Source: Halomonas daqiaonensis
Lineage (GTDB): Bacteria > Pseudomonadota > Gammaproteobacteria > Pseudomonadales > Halomonadaceae
Direction of reading: 5' to 3'
Assembly: GCF_900109725.1 (NCBI RefSeq)
Contig: NZ_FOBC01000022.1
Span: 1-64,000, forward strand
Length of the DNA stretch: 64,000 nucleotides
Shown here: one piece after another, positions 1-8,207 of the stretch
Numbering within the stretch: position 1 is the stretch's first letter
Layout of the letters: each line of letters begins with the position of its first letter
The notes under the pieces: generated by a model
Databases searched by the model: none
Told to the model about the DNA's origin: nothing
The model's input: the letters and a program-made list of their open reading frames with translations, nothing else
Program-made: the position numbers and the translations under genes

Positions 1-1328
1 GGTTCTACGCAGACTGGCGTGAAAACGAAGTGATCTTAGGCAGTAGCGGGATAGAGTAACGGCGGTAAATCCGAGTAAGCTGATATTCGCCAAAACGTCA
101 GCCTACGGATACCGCCGTTGCCATGGATGCTACCCCGCTCTACCTGTTCTGGAAAGGGTTCACCGTTACCCACCACGAGTTTTTGGATCCTCAGACGCTG
201 CGGCTCCAGCTGGAACCCGATGACCGGATTCCCCCTGTCTGCAGCGGCTGCGATCATGCCTGTTTCCTGGTGCATGACGTGCATCGCCGGCGCGTCCGTG
301 AGGCACCGCTGCTGATCTACCGAGTGGAGCTCGACGTCCCGGTGCGGCGCCTGCGCTGCCCGGTCTGTGGCCCGACACGAGAGCGCATCGACTGGTTACC
401 CGGGCGCTCGCCGGTCACCACCACGCTTCGCCAGTGGGTGGAGCGTCTGGTCACGTTGCTGCCGATTCGGCATGTCGCGGACCTGGTTGGCTTGCACTGG
501 CATACCGTCAAGACCATCGACAAGCATCGCCTGCAACGCGACCTGCCAGTACCGGACCCGACACGCTTGCGGCGCCTGATGATGGACGAGTTCGCCCTGC
601 ACAAGGGGCACCGCTACGCCACCGTGGTGGCCTGCGCCGACACCCAGCAGGTGGTCTGGATCGGCGAGGGCCGCTCACGAGAAGCGATCCGCCCGTTCTT
701 CGCGTGGCTGGGCGAGGCGCGAGAGCAGATCGAGGCCGTCGCCATGGACATGAACTCGGCCTTCGATCTCGAGGTGAAGGCCCAGTGCCCCAACGCCGAG
801 GTGGTCTACGACCGCTTCCATGTGGTGGCCAAGTACGGACGCGAGGTGATGGACCGGGTGCGCGTCGACCAGGCCAACCAGCTGCGCGACGACAAGGCCG
901 CCCGCAAGGTGATCAAGGGCAGCCGCTGGCTGCTGCTGCGCAACGCCGACAACCTTAAGCCCGAGCAGGCGGTGAAGCTGGAGGAGCTGTTGGCGGCCAA
1001 TGCGTCACTGACCACGGCGTATGTGCTCAAGGACCAGCTGAAGACCCTGTGGTTTGCCGACGACGAGGCCACCGCTTGCGGTGCCTGGCAGGAGTGGTAC
1101 GACATGGCCATCAGCAGCGGCATTGAAGCGCTAGGACGCTTCGCCAAGCGGCTGGCTCCCTATCTGGAGGGGATCCTGTCCAGTGCCCGGCACCGGCTGA
1201 ACACCAGCGTGCTGGAGGGCATGAACAACCGGATCAAGGTCATCAAGCGGATGGCCTACGGGTACCGCGACACGGCGTACTTCTTCCTGAAGATCCGTGC
1301 CGCGTTTCCCGGCAAAGTGCGATGAACC
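1..1328 (+). mobile_element. ISL3-family insertion sequence, apparently complete
   Basis: The element is bounded by imperfect inverted repeats: bases 1 onward read GGTTCTACGCAG and the reverse complement of the right end at 1328 reads GGTTCATCGCAC, with further scattered matches for about 25 bases. It carries one transposase gene, as ISL3 elements usually do. The left tip is the first base of the window, so the left target-site copy cannot be seen; the expected 8-bp duplicate would be bases 1329-1336. The right end lies directly against a terminal fragment of an IS3-type element. Confidence 0.8.
123..1325 (+). CDS. ISL3-family transposase
   Basis: This 400-residue transposase catalyses movement of the surrounding element. 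An N-terminal zinc ribbon is formed by Cys40/Cys43 and Cys79/Cys82. A helix-turn-helix follows at about residues 112-132. The DDE catalytic triad is visible as Asp155 (MMDEFALHKG), Asp209 (AMDMNSAF) and Glu365 (LEGMNNRIK), the standard ISL3 (DDE_Tnp_ISL3) arrangement. The length is normal for the family and no frameshift is seen, so the element may be active. The ATG at 123 is the only start upstream of the zinc ribbon in this frame. The stop falls three bases before the right inverted-repeat tip, a common compact layout for ISL3 elements. Confidence 0.92.
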   Translation: MDATPLYLFWKGFTVTHHEFLDPQTLRLQLEPDDRIPPVCSGCDHACFLVHDVHRRRVREAPLLIYRVELDVPVRRLRCPVCGPTRERIDWLPGRSPVTTTLRQWVERLVTLLPIRHVADLVGLHWHTVKTIDKHRLQRDLPVPDPTRLRRLMMDEFALHKGHRYATVVACADTQQVVWIGEGRSREAIRPFFAWLGEAREQIEAVAMDMNSAFDLEVKAQCPNAEVVYDRFHVVAKYGREVMDRVRVDQANQLRDDKAARKVIKGSRWLLLRNADNLKPEQAVKLEELLAANASLTTAYVLKDQLKTLWFADDEATACGAWQEWYDMAISSGIEALGRFAKRLAPYLEGILSSARHRLNTSVLEGMNNRIKVIKRMAYGYRDTAYFFLKIRAAFPGKVR

Positions 1329-1335
1329 ATTTTTT

Positions 1336-1420
1336 TGGACACCGATCTAAGCGATTATCCGGTATTCGAGGGCTATGAGCTGACCGTCCCAGTACGCCCG
1401 CCCGGGCTAGACCTCGGAAA
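1336..1420. mobile_element. Terminal fragment of an IS3-type element
   Basis: The sequence TGGACACCGATCTAAG at 1336-1351 is identical to the outer end of the complete IS3-family element at 3503-3518. The following 40 or so bases resemble the end of that element's orfB only loosely. This is the stub of a related but different IS3 element, left beside the ISL3 insertion. The extent of homology past about 1390 is uncertain. Confidence 0.6.
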
Positions 1421-1485
1421 ATGCCGCCCTGCGCATCTTGGAAGAAAATCGCACGGCTCAAGAGACCTGATGAGGATCGAGATCC

Positions 1486-2985
1486 TCACCCGGTCACCAC
1501 GCGATTTCGGCCCAACGCCTTGGCCTCGTAGAGGCGTTCATCCCCGGCGCGCATGATCGAGTCCAGGTCCTTGCCGTCCTGGACCATTTGGGCACTACCC
1601 ACGCTGACCGTGACCTTCAACACCTTGCCGTGCAGCCTGATCTCCAGGTCATGAAGGGACGAACGAATGCGCTCAGCGATCTCGCCCGCCTGCTGACTGT
1701 TGGCATCCGGCAACAGGACCTGGAATTCTTCGCCACCCACCCGGGCCAGCAGGTCGGTGGGCCTCAGATTCTGTTGCATTGTCAAGGCCACCTGTTTGAG
1801 CACCTGGTCACCGGCCTGATGCCCATGGACGTCATTGACCGTCTTGAAGTGATCGATATCCAGGCACAACAGCGACAGGGGCGTGCCGTTGCGTTGTGCC
1901 CGGGCGAGTTCCCGCCTGGCCTGTCTCGTCAACTGGCGTCGATTGGCCGCGCCGGTGAGCCAGTCGGTGGCGGCCTGTTGGGCCAGGCGTGTGTTGGCTG
2001 TCTTGAGTTTTGCCAGGGCCTCTTGGGTGTGAGCCTGTTCTTGCCGGACCTGCTTCATGACCTCCGCCTGGCTGTAGACGGTGGAGAAGGAGCCGGTGGT
2101 ATGGAAGGCGTGAACGACGCCGTAGCTGAGCAGGAGAAACCCTGTCGTGAAGATGACGTGGGCCAGCCACCACAGATGGCTCCAGGGATCGGAGATCAAG
2201 AAGGCGATCGAGGCCTGGGCGAAAGCCGCCAACGAGAGCAGGTAGATGATCATCAGCGGCAGGCGGATACGCCGCAGGGCCGTGACGATGATACCTGCCA
2301 GGAAGAGTGCCAAGGCCAGGGCTTCCATCACCGGGATCACGCTCTTCGCCGAAACCATGGGAATCAGGAAGAATGCCGCCAGCCCCAGATCGATGGCCAG
2401 GAAGATTCCCACTGCCATCCCCCAGGTGGTCGGGCGTCGGCGTGACTCGGAAGGCCTCACCGGCTTGCCGAAACGCTTCAGCGCGACCAGTAAGCAGATG
2501 GCCATGGCTAGGCGCGAGGCGGGACCATAGGCGAGGAACAAGGCCATCATGTCATCGGAAAACCGGGTGAAGAGACCATGCGGCAGATAAACCAGGGTGA
2601 AGCCCAGGAACGCCAGGGCCAGCCAACGCAAGAAGATCTCGCCGGATGCCAGATAGCAGCGCCAGGTGACATAGGTGACAAAAGCCCCTAGTGCAATGGC
2701 CAGCAAGGAGGCCACCTCATGCAGGCCATATGCCTCGAAAAGAAGCTTGGGATCTTGGAAGAGCTCCAGGTAGCTGATCATCATCAGGGGGAGAAGGGCC
2801 ACCAGTAACACCAGCAGGCGCTGGTAGATGCCCGTCAGGCGCCGAATGAAGGCATCGGGCTTTCCTTGGTTTTCTGATTCCGTGTCACTTTTGGATGAAT
2901 CGCTTAGCCGCTGCGCTACGGTGCCGTCATGCATCAGGGATCGAATCGTCCGGGGGCGTTTCCACCAAAATATCAGCTGATTCAT
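1486..2985 (-). CDS. Membrane-bound diguanylate cyclase (GGDEF)
   Basis: A 499-residue protein that should make the second messenger cyclic di-GMP from two GTP. Residues about 65-290 contain roughly seven hydrophobic segments (a MASE-like membrane sensor). A short coiled coil follows (about 300-330), then a C-terminal GGDEF domain with DWLTGAANRR, DIDHFKTVND and an intact GGEEF active site at about 417-421. An RxxD inhibitory site (RPTD) lies five residues before GGEEF, so product feedback is likely. The start codon overlaps the stop of the upstream GAF/EAL remnant (ATGA), indicating translational coupling. The input signal is unknown. It sits between mobile elements, so it may belong to an accessory block. 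Confidence 0.9.
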   Translation of the reverse strand: MNQLIFWWKRPRTIRSLMHDGTVAQRLSDSSKSDTESENQGKPDAFIRRLTGIYQRLLVLLVALLPLMMISYLELFQDPKLLFEAYGLHEVASLLAIALGAFVTYVTWRCYLASGEIFLRWLALAFLGFTLVYLPHGLFTRFSDDMMALFLAYGPASRLAMAICLLVALKRFGKPVRPSESRRRPTTWGMAVGIFLAIDLGLAAFFLIPMVSAKSVIPVMEALALALFLAGIIVTALRRIRLPLMIIYLLSLAAFAQASIAFLISDPWSHLWWLAHVIFTTGFLLLSYGVVHAFHTTGSFSTVYSQAEVMKQVRQEQAHTQEALAKLKTANTRLAQQAATDWLTGAANRRQLTRQARRELARAQRNGTPLSLLCLDIDHFKTVNDVHGHQAGDQVLKQVALTMQQNLRPTDLLARVGGEEFQVLLPDANSQQAGEIAERIRSSLHDLEIRLHGKVLKVTVSVGSAQMVQDGKDLDSIMRAGDERLYEAKALGRNRVVTG

Positions 2986-3350
2986 GATAATCGCGCCCAG
3001 CTTTTGAGTAATGCCAAAGCGTCATCGGCCGTGACGGGTCGGCTGAATAGGTAGCCCTGGATCACATTGCACCCCAATTCCTGCAGCATGGCGCGCTGGG
3101 CCTCGGTGAGATAGCGAAGGCGAGTATCAACGATGCAGAGGGTACCGAGGGGCTGGCCCGAAGGACCGCGTAGCACCGCACCGGCGTAGAAGAGGATGGC
3201 GATGGGCACCTTGAAGATTTCTGCCACGAGCCGCGTGTAGCGATCGAAGCGCTCCTCCGGTGAGGTGTTGAGGATATCGAGAGAACGGAGTTCGGCGAGC
3301 CGAGCCGTTTGGTCGAAGGGAAGTACAGTGTCTATCTTGTGTTCGACCAT
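2982..3350 (-). pseudogene. GAF/EAL protein with internal deletions
   Basis: The 122-codon frame starts like a GAF sensor (RSLDILNTSPEERFDRYTRL). It then jumps from the second GAF strand (VPIAI) to the GAF C-terminal part (FYAGAVLRGPSGQPLGTLC), omitting about 70 residues found in normal GAF domains. It ends with QELGCNVIQGYLFSRPVTAD, the signature of the extreme C-terminus of an EAL phosphodiesterase domain. The reading frame is still open, but neither domain can be complete. The likely ancestor was a GAF-(GGDEF)-EAL cyclic-di-GMP enzyme. Its stop overlaps the start of the diguanylate cyclase. A functional small fusion cannot be excluded. Confidence 0.75.
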
Positions 3351-3513
3351 GATGAGCCGTCCTGATGCTCTGCCCCTTCAATATTAAGCGGCTTGTGCGT
3401 GGGGGTGGGGAAGGAGGCGGACAGGCACTCAGTCGATGGGTGCCGGAGAGCAGGATGTTCTTGGGAAAGCCGAATAAGCTAAGTGATCTTACCCAGCAAA
3501 CGTGGACACCGAT

Positions 3514-4380
3514 CTAAGAGATCTTTCGGGCCTCGAAGGCCTCAGGGCTGATCATCCCAATCGCACTATGCCGGCGCTGCCGGTTGTAGTCCAACTCGAT
3601 GTATTCGAACACTTGCCGCCGCATGGCCGCCCGGGTCTCGAAACGTTCACCATGGATCGCCTCGATCTTCAGGCTATGGAAGAAGCTCTCGGCACACGCG
3701 TTGTCGTAGCAGTTGCCCTTGGCACTCATGCTGCATTTCAAGTCGTGCTGGATCATCAGTGACTGGTACAGGGTCGAACAGTACTGGCTGCCGCGATCCG
3801 AATGTACGATCACCTTCTCGGGCATCTTACGGCGCCACAACGCCATCTTGAGGGTGTCACCGACCAGGTCAGCCGTCATGCGGTCGCTCATTGCCCACCC
3901 GATCACCTTGCGTGAGTAAAGGTCGATCAGCACCGCCAGGTAGAGCCATCCTTCACCGGTCGCCAGATAGGTGATGTCGCCGACCCATTTCTGGTTCGGC
4001 GCCATGGCGGTAAAGTCTTGCTCCAGCAGGTTGGGCGCTACCGGCAGCGAGTGCCGTGAGTTCGTCGTGGCCTTGAACTTGCGCGCCGCCTTGGCGCGAA
4101 GCCCCTGGCGGCGAAGGCTGGCAGCGACGGTCTTGCGATTCACCGCCAGGCCATCGTCAACCAAGTCCAGCGCCAATCTAGGGGCGCCTGAGCGCCCCTT
4201 CCGGCGCTGATAAGCCTGGGCCACTTGCTGGTCGAGAGCCGCTTGTTGGCGGCGTCTCAGGGGCGGTTCACCGCCACGCTGTCGCCAGGCGTAGTAGCCG
4301 CTGCGAGCGACCCCAATAACCCTGCACATGCGCTGGATGCTGAATGCCTGACGATGCTGGTGGATGAAGGCGTACTTCAC
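3514..4380 (-). CDS. IS3-family transposase OrfB (DDE integrase core)
   Basis: A 288-residue catalytic half of an IS3-family transposase. An HTH_21-type region (about 45-95) precedes an rve integrase core with Asp135 (WVGDITYL), Asp195 ([11 protein letters not shown]) and Glu231 ([12 protein letters not shown]), which form the DDE triad. The C-terminus has the usual [18 protein letters not shown] box. Its ATG overlaps the end of orfA by four bases (4377-4380). In this family such an overlap normally produces an OrfAB fusion by programmed -1 frameshifting. All catalytic residues are present, so it could be active. Confidence 0.93.
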   Translation of the reverse strand: MKYAFIHQHRQAFSIQRMCRVIGVARSGYYAWRQRGGEPPLRRRQQAALDQQVAQAYQRRKGRSGAPRLALDLVDDGLAVNRKTVAASLRRQGLRAKAARKFKATTNSRHSLPVAPNLLEQDFTAMAPNQKWVGDITYLATGEGWLYLAVLIDLYSRKVIGWAMSDRMTADLVGDTLKMALWRRKMPEKVIVHSDRGSQYCSTLYQSLMIQHDLKCSMSAKGNCYDNACAESFFHSLKIEAIHGERFETRAAMRRQVFEYIELDYNRQRRHSAIGMISPEAFEARKIS

Positions 4381-4676
4381 TTCAGGCTCTTGGCAAAGTA
4401 CACCGCGGCTTTTTTTGCGATTTCAAGCTCTTCCGACTTCTCGGCCAGTTGCCGCTTGAGCCGAGCATTCTCGTCGGCCAGGGCTTGCTCACGCTCTGAG
4501 GTGCTTTGCCGCTGCTGGGCCTTGGTTCGCCACTGGTAGAGCTGGCTGGGCTGAAGGCCAAGCTCTCGGGCGGCGGCACTGATGCCGACCCGGTCGGCTA
4601 AGGCCAGCGCCTCGGCCTTGTAGTCTTGGGAGTAACGGGTACGGGTCTTCTTCATCGAAGCTGGTTGCCTTGCCAT
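4377..4676 (-). CDS. IS3-family transposase OrfA (DNA-binding subunit)
   Basis: A 99-residue protein with an HTH_8 / transposase_8 fold: [18 protein letters not shown], then helix-turn-helix residues [18 protein letters not shown]-terminal leucine-zipper-like helix follows (about 55-90). It recognises the inverted repeats and multimerises with OrfB. The first ATG has a GAGGTGACCC stretch just upstream, and the gene begins about 40 bp inside the element's left end, as expected. Confidence 0.9.
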   Translation of the reverse strand: MARQPASMKKTRTRYSQDYKAEALALADRVGISAAARELGLQPSQLYQWRTKAQQRQSTSEREQALADENARLKRQLAEKSEELEIAKKAAVYFAKSLK

Positions 4677-4717
4677 GGGTCACCTCGTCTCAGTGTACTG
4701 TCTTAATGAGGTGTCCA

Positions 4718-5035
4718 CTGCTGCTGGGCAAGATCAAAGTGTGCTCGCTCTGTGGTCATGACGGCTCGTCAAATCGGACCGGTATGACAGGGCTTAATTT
4801 GAGGCCGCGGTAACAATTGGTTCGCGTGCGCCGGCACCTTTTTGCAATCTACTCTGGCGGGGTTGTCTGCTGGTACCAGAAACGAACTTAAGGTTCATCA
4901 AGGATGCCTGTTTTTTAACAAACATACGACTGTTTCGTAACAAGGCTAATTATAATTAACACATGACTCACCGAACTGAGTTAAAAAATGAGTGGCGATA
5001 AATTTCTCAAATAAAATCAATACGTTTAAACCATA
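4718..5035. other. AT-rich non-coding stretch between IS3 and the IS1380 remnant
   Basis: No gene is supported here. Base composition, especially around 4890-5035, is clearly more AT-rich than the rest of the window, with runs such as TTTTTTAAC and AATTATAATTAAC. That suggests DNA from a different source. No repeat structure or RNA gene was recognised. Confidence 0.5.
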
Positions 5036-5570
5036 ATGCGATTCAAGAGACCACTCACAGTGGGTGTAAAGCGAATCCTCTGGATTCTGTCCCGAAACGC
5101 GTCCATCCGCGTTGAGCTTGATGGCCAGCGCATCACCAGCGATCGCGGCGCACTGCCGCTGCATGCCTTTTCCCTGGTCACTAACCTCAGCAAGTTCGAA
5201 TGGCCGCCGGAGAAGGATACCCCAAGCGTGGTAGCACTGAAGCCCACACGGGCGAGGTGAAGTCTGCGCAGGACATGCATCTCTCCTCGACGGATCGCGG
5301 CTGCTCTACCGTTCAGGACGTGATGGCCCGCAACGAGGTGAGCCTGCTGCTGAGCCTCTATGACTACCAGATGCTGCATGGGCTCTGGCGCCTGCTGGAA
5401 AGCCGGACACACCAAGGGTGGAGTCTGATGCGGATGCGCGAGCAGGTGCTCAAGGTCGCCGCGACGTTATCGCTGCCCCCCGGCGCATTACGGTTCACCT
5501 CGGTGAAGCGGCCGACAAATGGTGGCTGACCTTGCTGAAGGGACTGCCTCGGCCGACGGCCCTAGCCTGA
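5036..5570 (+). pseudogene. Decayed IS1380-type transposase
   Basis: Four pieces of an IS1380-family (DDE_Tnp_1) transposase are recognisable in order. The N-terminal box is IRVELDGQRITSDRGALPL. A central fragment reads FSLVTNLSKFEWPPEK. The third piece (VMARNEVSLLLSLYDYQMLH, then GWSLMRMREQVLKVAATL) is in another frame. The C-terminal tail (RRITVHLGEAADKWWLTLL) is reached only after a frameshift in the C-run near 5480. Most of the catalytic core is deleted. The stop of the tail is at 5568-5570. No intact inverted repeats were found. Confidence 0.7.
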
Positions 5571-5811
5571 CACTCGGCATCAACATGATCCAATCAGCCA
5601 GCAGAGCGGCCACAACGGAGGTCGGCGGGCACGGCTGCGTCGACAGTCGACCTCGATTTCTATGAGATATAAAAAGGCTGGATGAAAGTCGAAACGGGCA
5701 TAAATTAGGCGGTTGATCAGCAGACGGATGCAGTTGAGGCAGGCCGGTATCGGCAGCCACCGGCTTCAAACCAGTCGTTCGGCACCCCCGATGAATGAAG
5801 CGGGTGTATCC

Positions 5812-6114
5812 CTATGCAGCAGTATGGCCATGGCGCGCGAGCTGCTTGGCCATGCTGGGGTCCACATCCTCGGCTAGCTGCTCCTTGGCCTTGTCACGAG
5901 CCTTTCTTGCGTCCGCCAGCGTTACGTCCGGGTAGGTGCCGATCGCGAGGAGCCTCTCCTTGCCAGTATAGCGGTACTTCATCTGCCAGTACTTGCTGCC
6001 AGTCGGTCGGATCTCAAGATAGAGTCCTCCGCCATCGGCCATCCTGGTGGTCTTGTCTTTGGGCTTCACCGTCTTCACGGCGGTGGCTGAGAGCTTGTTG
6101 ATCTGGCGGCTCAT
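5812..6114 (-). pseudogene. P4-type tyrosine recombinase (integrase), N-terminal fragment
   Basis: One hundred residues match the N-terminal DUF4102 arm-binding domain of P4-like integrases: DGGGLYLEIRPTGSKYWQMKYRYTG (residues about 27-52), LAIGTYPDVTLADAR (about 56-70), KAREQLAED-type helix and the usual DPS. These enzymes normally have about 400 residues. The core-binding and catalytic domains with the R-H-R-H-Y residues are missing, and the frame ends in unrelated sequence. It lies just downstream of the tmRNA gene, a classic target of this integrase family. It is best read as the stump of a lost genomic island. Confidence 0.82.
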
Positions 6115-6142
6115 GGGGGGACCTCACAGCGAGCTTGGCAGG

Positions 6143-6275
6143 TACCCCCATCGTGGGCCGCCTTGCACTTGCGAGGCGACTTAGAAGCCCGCCTGATGCG
6201 GTCTGCGGGGTGTTGGGGGTACCAGATTATGGTTTCGACGATGTACCCCCAGATCTACCCCCATCGTTGGGGGTA
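6143..6275. repeat. Five TACCCCCA repeats, probable integrase arm sites
   Basis: The octamer TACCCCCA occurs at 6143-6150, 6244-6251 and 6256-6263. Its reverse complement TGGGGGTA occurs at 6214-6221 and 6268-6275. The last two copies form an 8-bp stem with a four-base loop. The cluster fills the gap between the integrase fragment and the tmRNA 3' end, where P4-type integrases have arm-type binding sites. Assignment as arm sites is inference from position and repetition. Confidence 0.6.
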
Positions 6276-6303
6276 TGTCAAAGGATGACCTGGGAACTCC
6301 TGA

Positions 6304-6328
6304 AACAAGAAAGGGGCCCGGAGGCCCC
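6304..6328 (-). terminator. Intrinsic terminator of the tmRNA gene
   Basis: On the minus strand GGGGCC-TCCG-GGCCCC is followed by TTTCTTG. The hairpin lies about 50 bases past the tmRNA 3' end. The near-copies GGGAACTCCTGAAAC at 6293-6307 and 6355-6369 flank it. Confidence 0.65.
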
Positions 6329-6376
6329 TGTTCATGCGGTTTCTGGCGTTTCTTGGGAACTCCTGAAACCTCGGTT

Positions 6377-6756
6377 TGGTGGAGGCGGCGGGAATTGAAC
6401 CCGCGTCCGCCGGCACTCACCCTTCGGCTCTACATGCTTAGTTTCGTCTTTTGATTTAACGCGACTGGCTCCGACGAGCAGGATCCAGTCACGCGGTTCC
6501 TCTAAGTTTTAACGATCGGCGAGAGGACACCACCGATCGCGATCCCATCAGTCTTCGCTCGTATCCCCTCCGTGATGAATGGGCACATCACTTCGGGGCC
6601 GGGCTAGAAGCTAGCGGCGTTTAAGCTGCCAGCGCGCCCTGAGCGTAGTTGTCGTCGTTTGCGACTATTTAATCGTGATGTTGGATTTACGAGATACATC
6701 ACGCTCTCGGCATGCACCTCAGGGATTGTCACCGGCGTCGAAACCGTGTCGCCCCC
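6377..6756 (-). ncRNA. ssrA: Transfer-messenger RNA (tmRNA)
   Basis: tmRNA rescues stalled ribosomes with SmpB and tags the nascent peptide for proteolysis. On the minus strand the 5' end GGGGGCG pairs with CGCCTCC before the encoded 3' ACCA. The T-arm reads GGTTCAATTCCCGCC. The resume codon is GCA and the tag frame at 6621-6662 (minus strand) encodes ANDDNYAQGALAA followed by a TAA stop. The final ALAA is the ClpXP degron. Length is about 380 nt, normal for the family. The 3' T-arm/acceptor half is also a common integrase attachment site, consistent with the integrase fragment next to it. smpB lies just upstream on the same strand. Confidence 0.95.
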
Positions 6757-6796
6757 GTAACGAGCATCCTAACAGGATGTGTAGCCTTGTGACACA

Positions 6797-7288
6797 TCAG
6801 GCCTTGATTTGTTCCCGCATGATGCGGCCCTTCTGGCGCTGCCAGTCGCGGTCCTTCTCGGTAGCCCGCTTGTCGTGCAGTTTCTTGCCGGTCACCAGGG
6901 CCAGCTCGCACTTTACCAGGTTGTTCTTCCAGTAGAGCTTGAGCGGAATGCAGGTGTGGCCCTTCTCCTGGGTGCGCGAGAAGATCTTGGCGATCTCCTT
7001 GCGGTGTAGCAGCAGCTTGCGGGTGCGCGTGGGGTCCGCTACCTCATGGGTGCTGGTGGTGTTGAGCGGCATGATATGGCTGCCCAGCAGCCAGGCCTCG
7101 CCGTTCTTGACCAGGATGTAGGTGTCGGTGAGCTGCGCCTTGCCGGCCCGCAGGCTCTTCACTTCCCAACCGGCTAGCGCCAGGCCAGCCTCGAAGGTCT
7201 CGTCGATGTGGTACTCGAAGCGCGCCTTCTTGTTCTGGGCGATGACGTTGTTGCCGGGCCCCTTGCTCTTGGCTTTCTTGTTGGCCAT
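6797..7288 (-). CDS. smpB: SsrA-binding protein SmpB
   Basis: SmpB binds the tRNA-like domain of tmRNA and delivers it to stalled ribosomes. The 163-residue product has the typical core [21 protein letters not shown] and the basic tail [16 protein letters not shown] that enters the mRNA channel. I chose the ATG at 7286-7288 (MANKKAKSK) because a GAGG ribosome-binding site precedes it and it gives the family length. An in-frame ATG 22 codons earlier adds a non-conserved extension. The gene is immediately upstream of ssrA on the same strand. Confidence 0.95.
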   Translation of the reverse strand: MANKKAKSKGPGNNVIAQNKKARFEYHIDETFEAGLALAGWEVKSLRAGKAQLTDTYILVKNGEAWLLGSHIMPLNTTSTHEVADPTRTRKLLLHRKEIAKIFSRTQEKGHTCIPLKLYWKNNLVKCELALVTGKKLHDKRATEKDRDWQRQKGRIMREQIKA

Positions 7289-7416
7289 GAAACCTCGTGT
7301 CCTGTATCTGCCGGTGGCGCCGCCCCTTCGATATGGGGGGAAGCGTGGTACCATTCAAGGCCTGAAATAAGCGCTCATGATACGCCCTGGGCACAGTGAA
7401 GTCAGCGGAGGGCTCA

Positions 7417-7851
7417 ATGCCAACGGTCAATCGGTCCGCCATGGTGCGGCACACTCCCAAGGAAATGTTCGACCTGGTCAACGACTTCGAGCGCTACCCG
7501 GAGTTCTTGCCAGGGTGCCGGCGCGCGCGTCTGCTCGAGCGCGACGAGTCGCATTTGATCGGCGAGATGACCCTGGGGCGGGCCGGGATCGAGCAAAGCT
7601 TCACCACCCGTAATGACCTGATCGAGCCCGAGCGCATCGAGATGTCGCTGGTCAGCGGTCCCTTCAAGCGCCTGCGCGGGCGCTGGCTGTTCCTGCCTAT
7701 GGGCGAGGGGGCCTGCAAGGTGAGCCTCGAGCTGGAGTTCGAGTTCGCCAACCGCCTGCTGGGCATGGCCTTCGGCAAGCTCTTCCAGCAAGTGGCTGGG
7801 CAGTTGGTCGATTCCTTCACCCGCCGTGCCGATGACCTCTATGGCCCCTAG
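7417..7851 (+). CDS. ratA: RatA-like START/Coq10-domain protein
   Basis: A 144-residue protein of the polyketide-cyclase/START (SRPBCC) fold: SAMVRHTPKEMFDLVNDFERYPEFLPGC at residues about 6-33, then GRWLFLPMGEGACKVSLELEF. E. coli RatA was described as a 50S-binding inhibitor of 70S assembly, while related Coq10 proteins bind ubiquinone, so the true role is unsettled. The ATG at 7417 is preceded by GGAGGG six bases upstream, better than the GTG seven codons earlier. The next gene overlaps its end. This ratA-rnfH pair divergent from smpB is a conserved gammaproteobacterial arrangement. Confidence 0.88.
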   Translation: MPTVNRSAMVRHTPKEMFDLVNDFERYPEFLPGCRRARLLERDESHLIGEMTLGRAGIEQSFTTRNDLIEPERIEMSLVSGPFKRLRGRWLFLPMGEGACKVSLELEFEFANRLLGMAFGKLFQQVAGQLVDSFTRRADDLYGP

Positions 7852-8155
7852 GTCGCCCGCCATGCTCGATATCGAGGTGGCCTTTGCGCTGCCCGAGCGG
7901 CAGCGCATCATCCAGCTCGTGGTGCCCGAGGGCACTACAGCACGCCAGGCGGTGGCAATGGCGGGGCTGGAGGCGGCGTTTCCCGAACTGCCATCGGTCA
8001 CCTTTCGGCAGGCCGACCTAGGCATCTTCGGCAAGCGGCTGCGCGACCCCGAAGCGGTGCGGCTGCGCAGCGGGGATCGGGTCGAGGTCTATCGGCCACT
8101 GCAGATCGATCCCAAGGCGGCTCGCAGCGAGCGGGCCGCCCGCGAGAATCGCTGA
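7841..8155 (+). CDS. rnfH: RnfH-family protein (UPF0125, RatB)
   Basis: A roughly 104-residue ubiquitin-like beta-grasp protein: DIEVAFALPERQRIIQLVVPEGTTA, VGIYG-like stretch ADLGIFGKRL, and GDRVEVYRPLQIDPKAARSER. The family function is not firmly known; the name comes from linkage to rnf genes in some species. Two starts are possible: ATG at 7841, overlapping the ratA stop, or ATG at 7862 giving MLDIEV. The overlap suggests translational coupling with ratA. Confidence 0.85.
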   Translation: MAPRSPAMLDIEVAFALPERQRIIQLVVPEGTTARQAVAMAGLEAAFPELPSVTFRQADLGIFGKRLRDPEAVRLRSGDRVEVYRPLQIDPKAARSERAARENR

Positions 8156-8185
8156 CGCCCCAGCCAGCGAGGGTCGGGGCGTCAG
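8152..8185. terminator. Hairpin between rnfH and bamE
   Basis: CTGACGCCCC at 8152-8161 pairs with GGGGCGTCAG at 8176-8185. It lies between two convergent genes and lacks a long T-run on either strand, so it is a probable weak or bidirectional terminator. Confidence 0.5.
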
Positions 8186-8207
8186 CAAAGCACGCGGTGC
8201 GGAGCTA

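Larger units (their letters stand above)
3503..4717 (-). mobile_element. Complete IS3-family insertion sequence
   Basis: The element is 1,215 bp with terminal inverted repeats starting TGGACACC at 3503 and ending GGTGTCCA at 4717. Inward, both ends share TAAGA after a four-base mismatch. It contains the usual overlapping orfA/orfB pair on the minus strand. No clear 3-4 bp direct repeat is seen in the flanks (ACG on one side, CTG on the other), so one flank may have rearranged after insertion. Confidence 0.88.

Noticed and set aside
1588..2445. A 285-codon plus-strand frame opposite the diguanylate cyclase
   Set aside because: The opposite strand encodes a protein with a complete GGDEF domain; this frame has no domain features.
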